NCBI RefSeq assembly: GCF_005503535.1
Contig: NZ_SCNN01000015.1
Span: forward strand, 62,001 to 126,000
Length of the DNA stretch: 64,000 bases
Source of the DNA: Mesorhizobium comanense
Lineage (GTDB): Bacteria > Pseudomonadota > Alphaproteobacteria > Rhizobiales > Rhizobiaceae
Direction: 5' to 3'
A model generated the notes under the pieces. It searched no databases. It saw only the letters and a program-made list of their open reading frames with translations, and was not told the origin of the DNA. Below, in pieces: positions 1-8,566 of this stretch; within the stretch, counting starts at the first letter, position 1; the number at the start of each line of letters is the position of its first letter. A program made the translations under genes and the position numbers.

Positions 1-558
1 GACGTCGAGCGCCGTCGTCGGCTCGTCGGCGATGAGCAGTCCGGGATCGGTCAGCAGGGCGGCAGCGATGGCGACGCGCTGGCGCATGCCGCCGGAGAGT
101 TCGTGCGGATAGCTGTGCATGCGCCGCTCGGCGTCCGCAATGCCGACGCGGCCGAGCATGGCGGCGATGCGCGCGCGCTTCTCACCCCGGCCGAGATCCT
201 TGCGATGATGCTGGAAGTCGAGGAGCTGGTCGCCGATCGTCAGAACCGGGTTGAAGGCCGTCATCGGGTCCTGGCTGACCAGCGCGATCTCGTCGCCGCG
301 CAACAGCCGCTGGCGATGCGCGTCGAGCTTCGCCAGGTCGACGCCCTTGTAGCGGATCGACCCTTCGACGCGGGCATTCGCCGGCAACAGGTTGGCCAGC
401 GCCGTGACCAGCGTGGACTTGCCGCAACCGCTTTCGCCGACAATGCCGATCACCTCGCCCGGATGCGCCTCGATGTCGACATGGCGCAGCGCGTGCACGG
501 CGCCATGCGGCGTCTCGTAGCGTACGCTGAGGCCGGTTGCCGACAGCGAGCCGCTCAT
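1..558 (-). CDS. Dipeptide/oligopeptide-type ABC transporter ATP-binding protein (partial, C-terminus off the window)
   Basis: This is the nucleotide-binding subunit of a DppD/OppD-type importer, acting at the cytoplasmic face of the two permeases encoded just upstream. Read on the minus strand from ATG at 558, it shows a Walker A GESGCGKST, a Q-loop region (VSQDP), the signature LSGGMRQR and a Walker B followed by DEPTTALDV, where the window edge cuts it after 186 codons. Its ATG overlaps the TGA of the permease gene by 4 nt (ATGA), so translation is probably coupled. The family is usually about 270-330 residues, so the missing part should hold the H-loop and the C-terminal oligopeptide-transporter domain. 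A second ATPase and a binding protein may lie further left. Substrate class is inferred from the family only. Confidence 0.93.
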   Translation of the reverse strand, partial: MSGSLSATGLSVRYETPHGAVHALRHVDIEAHPGEVIGIVGESGCGKSTLVTALANLLPANARVEGSIRYKGVDLAKLDAHRQRLLRGDEIALVSQDPMTAFNPVLTIGDQLLDFQHHRKDLGRGEKRARIAAMLGRVGIADAERRMHSYPHELSGGMRQRVAIAAALLTDPGLLIADEPTTALDV

Positions 559-1442
559 GACGGCCTCCGCGCCTGCAGGCGTGGATCGAGATAGTCGCGC
601 AGCCCCTCCCCGAGGAAGGTGAAGCCGAGCGTGGCGAGCACGAGTGGCAGCCCGCCGAAGATCACCATGAACGGCGCGGAGCGGATCGAGGTGTATCCGT
701 CATAGAGGATCGAGCCCCAGGAAGGCGTCGGCGGCCGCACGCCAAGCCCGAGGAAACTCAGGCCCGCCTCGACCATGATGACGACCGGAATGTCCATAGA
801 CAGCAGGATGATCAGCGGGCCGACGACGTTGGGCAGCAGGTGGATGAAGATGATGCGCGCCGCGCTTGCGTCGATCAGCCGTTCGGCGAGGATATAGTCG
901 CTGTTCTTCAGCGCCAGCGTCTGCGCCCGGATCAGCCTGGCATAGCTCGGGAACGAGGTCGCCGCGATGACGATGATCAGCGTGCCCGTGCCGGCGCCGA
1001 GCACGGTGATGATGGCGAGCGCGAACATGATCATCGGCAGCGAGTTCAGGCTGTCGAAAGTCAGCACGAGGATGGCATCCAGCCAACGCGGGCCGTAGCC
1101 GGCGATCAGGCCGAGCACAAGGCCGATGGCGCCGGCGATGGCCACCGACACCATGGCGATCGTCAGCGCCGTGCGCGCGCCGTAGATGACGCGCGACAGC
1201 AGATCCCGGCCAAGGTGATCGGTGCCGAACCAGTGTTCGGCCGATGGCGGCTGCAGCTTGTGCAGCACGTCGATCTTGACCGGCGAATAGGGCGCCAGCC
1301 AGGGCGCGAAGATCGCGGTGAGGAGGAAGCCGGCGACCAGGATCACCGCCACGAAGGTGAAGGGATCGGCAAGCAGCGCGCGCAGCAGGACGAACCGTTG
1401 TCGATCGGGCGTGGATGCAGAGGCCTCAGCCACGGAAGACAT
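555..1442 (-). CDS. ABC transporter permease, DppC/OppC type
   Basis: This is a 295-residue inner-membrane permease of a dipeptide/oligopeptide-type importer. An N-terminal membrane segment (about residues 27-50) precedes the typical periplasmic stretch ending in EHWFGTDHLGRDLLSRVIYGAR, which is characteristic of DppC proteins. The EAA-type cytoplasmic loop that contacts the ATPase reads AERLIDASAARIIFIHLLPN, followed by a further hydrophobic region with GLSFLGLGVRPPTPSWG. Its start overlaps the end of the DppB-type gene by 17 nt and its end overlaps the ATPase gene by 4 nt, so the three genes form a tight operon. The substrate is not visible from the sequence. The adjacent hydrolase gene suggests that an amide or ester compound could be imported and then cleaved. 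Confidence 0.95.
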   Translation of the reverse strand: MSSVAEASASTPDRQRFVLLRALLADPFTFVAVILVAGFLLTAIFAPWLAPYSPVKIDVLHKLQPPSAEHWFGTDHLGRDLLSRVIYGARTALTIAMVSVAIAGAIGLVLGLIAGYGPRWLDAILVLTFDSLNSLPMIMFALAIITVLGAGTGTLIIVIAATSFPSYARLIRAQTLALKNSDYILAERLIDASAARIIFIHLLPNVVGPLIILLSMDIPVVIMVEAGLSFLGLGVRPPTPSWGSILYDGYTSIRSAPFMVIFGGLPLVLATLGFTFLGEGLRDYLDPRLQARRPS

Positions 1443-2376
1443 CGCGTACCCTCGGATCGAGCCGCGCGATCAGAAGATCGGCGGCAATGGTGATGGAAAC
1501 GTAGATGGCGGTCATGATCAGCACCGTACCCATCACGACCGGATAGTTGCGGGTGTTGACCGCGTCGGTGATCAGCTTGCCGATGCCGGGCCTGGCGAAC
1601 ACGGCCTCGACGAAGACGGCGCTGGACAGGATCGAGCCGAGGCCGACGGCGACCAGCGAGATGGTCGGGATGATGGCGATGCGCAGCGCGTATTTGGAGA
1701 CGATCTTCCACTCCGGCAATCCGAACGAGCGCGCGGTGCGGATATGCGGCTCGCCCATCACCTCCATCATCGACGCGCGCACCATGCGCGCGATGTAGCC
1801 GATCCAGCCGAGCGCAATTGCCGCGGCCGGCATCACCAGCGCCTTGGCCTGGCTGGCGAAATCGCCTGCCTCGCCGGCGCCGATCGCCGGCAGCCAGCGC
1901 AGCGTCACGGCAAAGACCAGCAGCGAATAGATGGCGACGACAAAGGACGGCACGGCGATGACGCCCACCGAGAGCACGCCGATGACGGCATCGGCCGCCG
2001 TTCCGCGCCGCATCACCGAGAGGCAGCCAAGCGGCACGCCGATGAGAAGTGCTATCGCCAGCGCGGTCAGGCCAAGCACCATCGTGTTCGGCAAGGCCTC
2101 CAGCACCAGCGTCGAGACAGGCCGGTTCGACCAGACGTCGTAGCCGAGATTGCCGGTCAGCGCGTTGCGGAAGAATTCGATGATCTGCCACCAGACCGGC
2201 TGGTCGAGCCCCATGCGCTCGATCAGCAGCCGCTTCAGCTCCGGCGTGGCGCGCGGACCGAGCGCCACGGTGGCCGGATCGCCCGGCACGAGAAAGACGG
2301 CCGCATACATCGCGATCATGACGAGGATGAGGATCAGGAGGCCGAGACCGATGCGCTTGACTGCGTATGTGAGCAT
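1426..2376 (-). CDS. ABC transporter permease, DppB/OppB type
   Basis: This is the 316-residue partner permease of the same importer. It begins with the membrane segment typical of DppB proteins (residues about 9-30, ending near VFLVPGDPA) and has the usual periplasmic stretch with a GLDQPVWWQ-like sequence. The EAA loop reads ARSFGLPEWKIVSKYALRIA, and the C-terminal part carries AVFARPGIGKLITDAV, a DppB hallmark. It follows the hydrolase gene with a 16-nt gap in which GAGGGGAGG provides a strong ribosome-binding site before ATG 2376. No periplasmic binding protein is encoded within the visible operon; it may lie left of the window. Confidence 0.95.
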   Translation of the reverse strand: MLTYAVKRIGLGLLILILVMIAMYAAVFLVPGDPATVALGPRATPELKRLLIERMGLDQPVWWQIIEFFRNALTGNLGYDVWSNRPVSTLVLEALPNTMVLGLTALAIALLIGVPLGCLSVMRRGTAADAVIGVLSVGVIAVPSFVVAIYSLLVFAVTLRWLPAIGAGEAGDFASQAKALVMPAAAIALGWIGYIARMVRASMMEVMGEPHIRTARSFGLPEWKIVSKYALRIAIIPTISLVAVGLGSILSSAVFVEAVFARPGIGKLITDAVNTRNYPVVMGTVLIMTAIYVSITIAADLLIARLDPRVRDVFRG

Positions 2377-2392
2377 GGTCTCCTCCCCTCTC

Positions 2393-4402
2393 TCAGGCGA
2401 AATCGCGTCTGATGCGCCGGGTTGCGGAGGCGCTGTGAACGAGTGTGCCCCGTTCTCGCGCCTCGAGCCGCCAACTCAGGTTGAAATGGGTTTCATCCGC
2501 CGTCAGTTCGGTCACGGCGATCGCCTCGGTGTCGGCCTCGCCGCTGGCGATCGCCCAGCGATATTCGGTGACGAGTTTCGCCGACAGCGGATCGCAGGCA
2601 CGGATGCTCATCGTGTCGCTGTTGGCCGAGGCGACGGTGATGGCGCGGTCGTCATAGCGCCGGCGTCCATGGTCGGAGGTCAGCGCGATGGTCTGCACGC
2701 CCGAGCCGATATCGTCGGTGACGATGCGGCGATCGAAGCCCTCGTCCAGGGTCGTGGTCGGAACCGGCGGCGCGGTTTCGGCCGGCTCGAAGCGGACGTC
2801 GCGATCACGCGGCGACCGCGGCCGCACCGGGAGCATCACCGTGCTGTCGCCGCACGATACCGACAGCGTCGATAATCTGGGTTGCGGCCACAGGATCGGC
2901 CAGTGCTGGTTGGCCAGCGCCAGCCGGATGCGGTGGCCCCTGGGCACGGTGCGGGCGAAGTCGTTGAGCTTCAGCTTGACGCGAAACGGCGTTCCAACCG
3001 GACAAGGCGTCGGATGCTCATGGTCGTCGCGATGGCTGAGGTTGAGCACGCCATAGGTCATCAGCGCCGAGGTGCCGTCGGGGTAGACGTCGCAAAGACG
3101 CGCGGCGAGATTGACATGCGGCTGGTCGACGGTGACCAGCAGGTCCAGTTCCGGCGCGCCGAGCAAGGTCAGATCGTCATCCAGTGCAGGCGTGTCGAAG
3201 CACAGCGCCAGCCCGTCCTCGCGGCGCTGGTCGATGGGCATGTCGGGACACGAACCGCCATAGCCGCCCCAGCGGCCGCAATCGCGTCCGGCGGTCGCCG
3301 GCGAGCACACGGACAGCGTGACGCCGGGCGCCGGCCGGCTGCCAAGCCCGGCGGCGTTCAGGTGCAGTGTGCGGCGCTCGATGCGCGGCGATGGCCACTG
3401 GTCCTCGGCGGCCCATCCGCCGGCATGATCAGGCAGATAGAATGGTTGCGGCCGCTCCTCGCCGGTGATCCAGACGCGGTAGAGCGGCTCTTTCATGATG
3501 CCGGTGTCTTTACCGGCGAGCCAGTGGCGCCACCAGCGCAGCGCCTCCTGCAGATAGCCGATCAGCGGCCCCGGCGCGCCACGGCAGGGATAGGCATGCG
3601 ACCACGGCCCGACAATGCCGAGTTTTGGACCCGGCAGATGTTCGAGCAGGCGCGGCACGAAGTTGGAATAGCTGTCCTCCCAGCCGCAGACGGCCATCAC
3701 AGCGCATTCGATCGCGAAAAAATCCTCGCAGACGGAGCCCTGCCGCCAGTAATCGTCGCGGCGCTGGTGCGCGAGCCAGATTTCCGAGAGCGAGTTTGTC
3801 GCCGCCAGCCGGTCCAGCCACATGTCGCGCCAGGCATCGCCGACGATCTGCGGGTCGGGCGCCATCGCCTTCTTCACCAGCATGAAGTTCGACCACATCT
3901 CCTGCTCGGTCAGCAGCGCGCCGCCCATGTAGTGGATGTCGTCTGCATAGCGGTCGTCGGTGGCACAGTTGGCGATAATCGCCTTCAGCGCCGGCGGCCG
4001 CCGCGCCGCGACTTGCAGCGCGTTGAAACCGCCCCAGGAAATGCCGGTCATGCCGACATTGCCGTTGCACCAGGGCTGGGCCGCCAGATGCGCGATGATC
4101 TCGCAGGCGTCCAACTGTTCGCGCGGCAGATATTCGTCGGCGAGATCGCCGCCGGAATCGCCCGAGCCCCTGATATCGACGCGGACGCAGGCAATGCCGT
4201 GCCCGGCAAGCCAGGGATGGATATCGATGTCGCGCGCCACGGTGCCGTCACGCCGCCGGTAAGGCACCATCTCGACGACGACGGGCACCTTGCCCTCGGT
4301 CTGGGGACGCCACAGCGTGGCGGCGATGCGGGTGCCGTCGGCCAGCGTGATCCACAACGGATCGACGGTTTCGACGGCGAAGGGGAACTCGGTTCGTACC
4401 AC
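2393..4402 (-). CDS. CocE/NonD-family alpha/beta hydrolase (X-Pro dipeptidyl-peptidase-like)
   Basis: This is a protein of about 669 residues of the family that includes cocaine esterase and X-Pro dipeptidyl peptidase, which hydrolyse esters or amides. The N-terminal alpha/beta-hydrolase part has the nucleophile elbow GISWGG (Ser about residue 122 with the start used here), preceded by VRVDIRGSGDSGG and followed by VCGWEDSYSNF and GPWSHAYPCRG, which should carry the acid and histidine. The C-terminal half is the jelly-roll PepX_C domain (for example RGHRIRLALANQHWP). The start is uncertain: an in-frame ATG at 4462 would put a perfect inverted repeat inside the coding sequence, so I use GTG 4402, though its ribosome site is weak. 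It heads the operon with the DppB/C/D-type importer, which suggests uptake-linked hydrolysis of an imported amide or peptide-like compound. Confidence 0.85.
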   Translation of the reverse strand: MVRTEFPFAVETVDPLWITLADGTRIAATLWRPQTEGKVPVVVEMVPYRRRDGTVARDIDIHPWLAGHGIACVRVDIRGSGDSGGDLADEYLPREQLDACEIIAHLAAQPWCNGNVGMTGISWGGFNALQVAARRPPALKAIIANCATDDRYADDIHYMGGALLTEQEMWSNFMLVKKAMAPDPQIVGDAWRDMWLDRLAATNSLSEIWLAHQRRDDYWRQGSVCEDFFAIECAVMAVCGWEDSYSNFVPRLLEHLPGPKLGIVGPWSHAYPCRGAPGPLIGYLQEALRWWRHWLAGKDTGIMKEPLYRVWITGEERPQPFYLPDHAGGWAAEDQWPSPRIERRTLHLNAAGLGSRPAPGVTLSVCSPATAGRDCGRWGGYGGSCPDMPIDQRREDGLALCFDTPALDDDLTLLGAPELDLLVTVDQPHVNLAARLCDVYPDGTSALMTYGVLNLSHRDDHEHPTPCPVGTPFRVKLKLNDFARTVPRGHRIRLALANQHWPILWPQPRLSTLSVSCGDSTVMLPVRPRSPRDRDVRFEPAETAPPVPTTTLDEGFDRRIVTDDIGSGVQTIALTSDHGRRRYDDRAITVASANSDTMSIRACDPLSAKLVTEYRWAIASGEADTEAIAVTELTADETHFNLSWRLEARERGTLVHSASATRRIRRDFA

Positions 4403-4412
4403 GGCAGGTACC

Positions 4413-4456
4413 CGCAAATGCTCTTGTTGAACGTTCGTACAACAAGAGCATTTGCG
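4413..4456. promoter_or_regulatory. Perfect inverted repeat with 17-bp arms upstream of the hydrolase operon
   Basis: CGCAAATGCTCTTGTTG at 4413-4429 is followed after 10 nt by its exact reverse complement at 4440-4456. The spacer is AACGTTCGTA. It lies between the hydrolase start and the divergent deiminase gene and has no T-run, so an operator is more likely than a terminator. A transcript-borne hairpin in the hydrolase leader is the alternative. The function is inferred. Confidence 0.6.
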
Positions 4457-4760
4457 ACGCAATCCCGCTTTGCTTTTTTAACGCGTGGCCAAGCGACAGG
4501 CGTGGCCGCACGGCACGTCAATCGGAATGCAGATCACCCCAACAGCTTACCGAGACGTTCGAATGCGGCCCTCCTCGGCACCTGCCGCCATCAGTCATGG
4601 CCGGACCCGCGCGACATCCTTTCGGCAAGGGCGAATAACGGGACATTGCCTTTATGATATCTCGGCTTTCACTTTTCATATGACCAGCGCGACCAAAGTC
4701 CTCTATCGTCTATCCACAGGCAGAGGCATCACCAGGCATCTGCCATCGGAGACGACAGCA
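4457..4760. other. Divergent intergenic region between hydrolase operon and deiminase
   Basis: Apart from the inverted repeat at its left end, this stretch of about 300 nt holds no convincing gene. It should contain the two divergent promoters. A copy of the LysR dyad found near the aminotransferase was looked for and not seen here. Confidence 0.5.
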
Positions 4761-5870
4761 ATGCCGACACGCCGAAGCTTTCTGAAACAAGGGCTGTTTG
4801 TTTCCGGAGCGGCGCTTGCGGCCGGAACGCTTGCGGACGGCTCCAATGCGGCCACACGGGCACAGTCGGATGGCTGGCACATGCCCGATGAAAGGGCCGC
4901 GCACGCCGCCACGTGGATGGCCTTTGGTCCGAGCGAAGACATATGGGGCAAGAAACTGCTTGGCGTGGCGAGACGGAACCTCGCCGGCATAGCCAGGGCG
5001 ATCGCCGCGCACGAACCGGTAAAGATGCTGGTGCGCGCGGACGATCATGACATCGCCGCGGAACTCTGCGGCCCCGATGTAATCCTGGTGACCCAGCCGA
5101 TCGACGACCTGTGGATGCGCGATACCGGCCCGGTGTTCGTCAAGGACCAGACAGGCCAGGCCGGCGCGGTCGGCTTCAACTTCAACGGCTGGGGCAACAA
5201 GCAGGAGCATGGCGACGACGCAAAGGTCGCCGGCTTCGTTGCCGGCGAGGTCGCGGCAAAATTCATCGAGACGGATCTGGTGCTGGAGGGCGGCGGCATC
5301 GAGGTCGACGGCGAAGGCACGGCGATCATCACCGAAAGCTGCGTGCTCAACCCCAACCGAAATCCCGGGGTCGGCAAGGCGGAATGCGAGAAGGAGCTGT
5401 CGCGCCTGCTCGGTGTCCGCAAGATCATCTGGCTGCCCGGCATCGCCGGCAAGGATATCACCGACGGCCACACCGATTTCTATGCGCGATTTGCCAGCCC
5501 GGGTGTCGTCGTTGCCGGACTGGATCCGGACCCTGCATCGTATGACCACGCCGTGACCACGCGGCATCTGGAAATCCTGCGGCAATCCACCGACTCCGAC
5601 GGACGCAAATTGAAGGTGGTGGTGCTGCAAGGCCCATCCAGCGTGCGCGGCAAATACGAAAACGACCAGTTTGCGGCCGGCTATATCAATTTCTACGTCT
5701 GCAACGGCGCCGTCATCGCCCCCGAGTTCGGCGACAGGCAGGCCGACGGCAACGCACGCGACGCGCTCCGCGATTTGTTTCCCGATCGAGAAGTCATTCA
5801 GTTGAATATCGACGGCATTGCCGCTGGAGGCGGCGGCATTCATTGCACCACGCAGCAGCAACCCGCTTGA
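4761..5870 (+). CDS. Agmatine deiminase-family protein with twin-arginine signal
   Basis: This is a 369-residue guanidino-group-modifying enzyme; family members convert agmatine to N-carbamoylputrescine and ammonia or deiminate peptidyl-arginine. The catalytic elements are intact: DDLWMRDTGP (Asp121), DGHTDFY (His237, Asp239) and the C-terminal GGGIHCTTQQQP with the nucleophilic Cys362. Unlike ordinary cytoplasmic agmatine deiminases it starts with MPTRRSFLKQ and a hydrophobic stretch, a twin-arginine export signal with likely cleavage near residue 30, so a periplasmic enzyme is predicted. ATG 4761 was chosen because it begins this signal; longer in-frame starts have no support. It stands alone between a divergent hydrolase operon and a convergent aminotransferase gene. 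Whether it works on agmatine, peptidyl-arginine or another guanidine is not decidable. Confidence 0.88.
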   Translation: MPTRRSFLKQGLFVSGAALAAGTLADGSNAATRAQSDGWHMPDERAAHAATWMAFGPSEDIWGKKLLGVARRNLAGIARAIAAHEPVKMLVRADDHDIAAELCGPDVILVTQPIDDLWMRDTGPVFVKDQTGQAGAVGFNFNGWGNKQEHGDDAKVAGFVAGEVAAKFIETDLVLEGGGIEVDGEGTAIITESCVLNPNRNPGVGKAECEKELSRLLGVRKIIWLPGIAGKDITDGHTDFYARFASPGVVVAGLDPDPASYDHAVTTRHLEILRQSTDSDGRKLKVVVLQGPSSVRGKYENDQFAAGYINFYVCNGAVIAPEFGDRQADGNARDALRDLFPDREVIQLNIDGIAAGGGGIHCTTQQQPA

Positions 5871-6041
5871 GAAGGATCGGGATGGCGCTATAGGCGCACC
5901 GGCCGCTTCAGGCGCGACCGTACAGCGGTCTCCGTCCTCGCCGGCGATCTTGTCGAACTCCATGCGGTTGGACGTTGTTCGCAACGCGTTTCGACGAGCT
6001 GTTCGAACAGGAACGCACCCTGCCCCTCGCACCAGGACCGT

Positions 6042-7370
6042 TCAGGATAATACGGTCCGAAAGCTGCGGACGAAGCTGTCCACCACATTGTCGAGATCGG
6101 CCATCGACAAGCAAAGTGGCGGGCACATCCTGATGACGTTGCGATATGGACCGGAACGGCTGGCGACGAGGCCGTGGCGCCGGGTCTCCTCGAAGACCTG
6201 CAAGGTTGCTTCCGGCGCCGGTTCCTTCGTTACATGGTCCTTCACCAGCTCGATGGCGAGCATCAGACCCTGTCCCCGGATGTCGCCGATCAGCGGGAAA
6301 TCCTTCTTGAGATGCTGCAGCCTTTCTTTCAGAGCGCCGCCGACCATGGCGGCATTCTCCTGCAACCGCTCTTCGCGCATCACCTTGAGCACCGCGCGTC
6401 CGGCGGCGCAGGCGACAGGATTGGCGCCATAGGTATGGAACAGGAATTTGTCGGCCATGGATTCGGCGACGGCGCGCTTGGCGATGACGGCGCCGAGCGG
6501 GATGCCATTGCCGACGCCCTTGGCGACAACGACGATGTCGGGAATGACGCCGTGCGATTCGAACGCCCAGAAAGCGTCGCCGGTGCGCCCGACGCCGGAC
6601 TGCACCTCATCGATGATGCAGACGCCGCCTGCTGCCCGCACGCGCTCGAAGGCGCCGGCGATGTAGCCCGCGGGCATCGGCACGATGCCGCCATAACCCT
6701 GCACCGGCTCGATGACCATGCCGGCCAGCCGGCCACTGGTCGAGCTTGATATCGCGCGCTCGACCTCGTCGAGATAGGGCTGTACCCCTTCGCCGTGAAT
6801 GCCACGATACTGGTTGGGCTCGGCCACGAACGTCACGCCGCCAAGCTGCGGCACCTGATGGCGGAAACCCGCTATGCCGGTTACCGACTGGGCGCCGAAT
6901 GTGGCGCCGTGATAGCTCGAGGCAAGCGCCAGCATGTCGATGTTGCCGGTGTGCGAGCGCGCCATCAGAAGCGCCAGATCAATCGCCTCGGCGCCGCTGT
7001 TGGTGAAATGCACGACCCAGTCATGTCCTGACGGCATCGTTGCCGCCAGTTCCTCGGCATATTGGGCGGGAACCGGATGGTAGAACATCGTCGTGCAATG
7101 CGTCAGTTCGCTCACCTGCTCGGTCGCGGCCTTCACGACCTGCGGGTGGGCGTGGCCAACCGAGATGCAGAGGTTCATGCCGAGCAGGTCGGTATATTTG
7201 CGGTCCTTCTCGTCCCAGACATACTGGCCTCTGCCGCGCTTCAGGATCAGGGGGTCCTTGTAGGGCACGAACTTGCGCTGCGAGGCCGAATAGAAGCGGT
7301 TCCGCCGATCGACGATGGCCTCGGTCGACCAGTCGATCTCCAGATTGGAATGGATGTGCGGAGCGTTCAT
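6042..7370 (-). CDS. Class III (omega) aminotransferase, PLP-dependent
   Basis: This is a 442-residue fold-type I PLP enzyme of the AGXT2/GABA/beta-alanine aminotransferase group, which moves a terminal amino group to a keto acid such as pyruvate or 2-oxoglutarate. Typical elements are TNSGAEAIDLALLMAR (phosphate binding), SSYHGATFGAQSVTG, IEPVQGYGGI, IIDEVQSGVGRTG (the Asp that binds the PLP nitrogen) and VVAKGVGNGIPLGAV with the PLP lysine. ATG 7370 is preceded by GAGG; an in-frame ATG 21 nt upstream lacks one. It is transcribed away from the LysR gene 7469-8446. A dyad operator at 7445-7461 lies 75 nt before its start, shared with the flavoprotein and transporter operons, which suggests that it processes the demethylated product of that pathway. 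Confidence 0.92.
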   Translation of the reverse strand: MNAPHIHSNLEIDWSTEAIVDRRNRFYSASQRKFVPYKDPLILKRGRGQYVWDEKDRKYTDLLGMNLCISVGHAHPQVVKAATEQVSELTHCTTMFYHPVPAQYAEELAATMPSGHDWVVHFTNSGAEAIDLALLMARSHTGNIDMLALASSYHGATFGAQSVTGIAGFRHQVPQLGGVTFVAEPNQYRGIHGEGVQPYLDEVERAISSSTSGRLAGMVIEPVQGYGGIVPMPAGYIAGAFERVRAAGGVCIIDEVQSGVGRTGDAFWAFESHGVIPDIVVVAKGVGNGIPLGAVIAKRAVAESMADKFLFHTYGANPVACAAGRAVLKVMREERLQENAAMVGGALKERLQHLKKDFPLIGDIRGQGLMLAIELVKDHVTKEPAPEATLQVFEETRRHGLVASRSGPYRNVIRMCPPLCLSMADLDNVVDSFVRSFRTVLS

Positions 7371-7444
7371 GCCGTGCCTCCAGTGTTGCAAATTCCGGAG
7401 ATTGAAAACACGGAATGCGCGGCGCGCACACAGTCAAAGCTTCT

Positions 7445-7461
7445 CATCAGGATAACTGATG
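7445..7461 (-). promoter_or_regulatory. Predicted LysR-type operator, copy 1 (aminotransferase promoter)
   Basis: On the minus strand this reads CATCAGTTATCCTGATG, a perfect 6-bp dyad with a 5-nt spacer. It matches in position and form the copies at 8470 and 15101 (CAT..G, TTTTC-like spacer, CT.ATG). It lies 75 nt upstream of the aminotransferase start, just beyond the 3' end of lysR. Regulator assignment is by proximity. Confidence 0.65.
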
Positions 7462-7468
7462 GAGCCGA

Positions 7469-8446
7469 TTAGTCATGAGATGAAGGGCGGTCGACGACGT
7501 AGCAGTCGGCCGGAAGGCCAGGCAGGCGTGTGCTGATCGCGTGGGTCAGTACTTCGGCCGTTCGTGCGGCAAACGCCTCCGGCAGGTTTCCGAGCTCCCG
7601 CTCGCGGGCGACCAGCAGGATGTTGCGCGACAGGCCGGTGAACGGCAACGGATGGACGTCGATCTCCATGCCTTCCGCCAGCCCGTCGATGAGCAAGGTC
7701 GGCGTCAGGATGGCAAAGCCCATGCCTGCCGCGACCGGCGCCATCACCACGCTGGAGCGGTCGCCTTCCATGGCGCGCGGGATCTCGATGCGCAGGCGGC
7801 TCAGATGCTGGTCGACGCGCAGGCCGACCGGCGTCTCGCGCGAGAAGCGCACGAAGGCGAGCTTCTTCGAGAGCTTGACGATGTCGCCGACATCGCCGGC
7901 AAAACCCTTCGGCGTCACCAGCAGGAATTTCTCGGTCATCACCGGATAGCGCGTCAGCCCTTCGATCTCGAACAGCTCGCCGGAAGTGACGGCGAGGTCG
8001 GCGCGGCGGGCGCGCAGCAAGGCGACATGGTCGGTCGCCAGCCCCGCGAACAGGCTGAGCTCGGGAATGCCGAAGCCCTTGCGGGCAAGCACCGAAAGTG
8101 CCGGCGCCAGCGTGGTCGCGATCGAGGCCAGAAGCGCGATGCGCAACAAAGGCAGCGGAGCGGCGTTGACGCGGCGCGCGTCGGTGCGCAGGCCCTCGAC
8201 CTCGGCCAGTATGGCGACGGCGCGGCGATGCAGCGCGATGCCGGCCTTGGTGAGTTCGATCGGCCGTAGATTGCGGTCGATCAGGCTGACGCCGAGCGCC
8301 GTTTCCAGGTTCTTCAGATGCTGTGAAGCGGCCGATTGCGTCATGCCCAGCATCTGTGCCGCCTGGGTGACGTGCCTGGTCTCCACGATGGCGACGAAAA
8401 CCTCGATCGACCGGAAAAGATTGAAATCGAAACTGCCGCTCTTCAC
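7469..8446 (-). CDS. LysR-family transcriptional regulator of the betaine cluster
   Basis: This is a 325-residue LysR-type regulator. The N-terminal winged helix-turn-helix covers about residues 10-65 (VEFVAIVETRHVTQAAQMLGMTQSAASQHL region), followed by a linker helix and a two-lobed effector-binding domain. GTG 8446 is chosen because GGAG lies 6 nt before it; a TTG six codons upstream is the alternative. It is transcribed divergently from the flavoprotein operon, and a dyad of T-N11-A type at 8470-8486 lies 24 nt from its own start, the usual arrangement for self-repression and activation of the target. Two further dyads precede the aminotransferase and the transporter. The effector may be the imported methylated amine, which is inference. 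Confidence 0.9.
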   Translation of the reverse strand: MKSGSFDFNLFRSIEVFVAIVETRHVTQAAQMLGMTQSAASQHLKNLETALGVSLIDRNLRPIELTKAGIALHRRAVAILAEVEGLRTDARRVNAAPLPLLRIALLASIATTLAPALSVLARKGFGIPELSLFAGLATDHVALLRARRADLAVTSGELFEIEGLTRYPVMTEKFLLVTPKGFAGDVGDIVKLSKKLAFVRFSRETPVGLRVDQHLSRLRIEIPRAMEGDRSSVVMAPVAAGMGFAILTPTLLIDGLAEGMEIDVHPLPFTGLSRNILLVARERELGNLPEAFAARTAEVLTHAISTRLPGLPADCYVVDRPSSHD

Positions 8447-8469
8447 CCGCAACTCCGCCAGCAAAGCTT

Positions 8470-8500
8470 CATAAGTTTTCCTAATGTTGCGAAATTTGGG
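8470..8500 (+). promoter_or_regulatory. Predicted LysR-type operator, copy 2 (lysR / flavoprotein divergent promoter)
   Basis: CATAAGTTTTCCTAATG (8470-8486) is followed after 4 nt by GAAATTTGGG (8491-8500). The segment at 15101-15131 has the same dyad, the same 4-nt gap and the same GAAATTTGGG; about 26 of 34 positions agree. It lies 80 nt upstream of the flavoprotein start and 24 nt from the lysR start. Confidence 0.7.
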
Positions 8501-8566
8501 TTGAGCGCAAGAGGCTTAGCGGGAAAAGATCGCGCCGTTTCGATCCAGCGAAGGGTACCCGGTAAG

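Noticed and set aside
4413..4456. IS or transposon terminal repeat
   Set aside because: There is no transposase gene or target duplication nearby, and the two arms are only 10 nt apart.
2882..4657. Plus-strand open frame of 591 codons opposite the CocE-type hydrolase
   Set aside because: The minus strand carries the intact hydrolase motifs, and the plus-strand product has no recognisable features.
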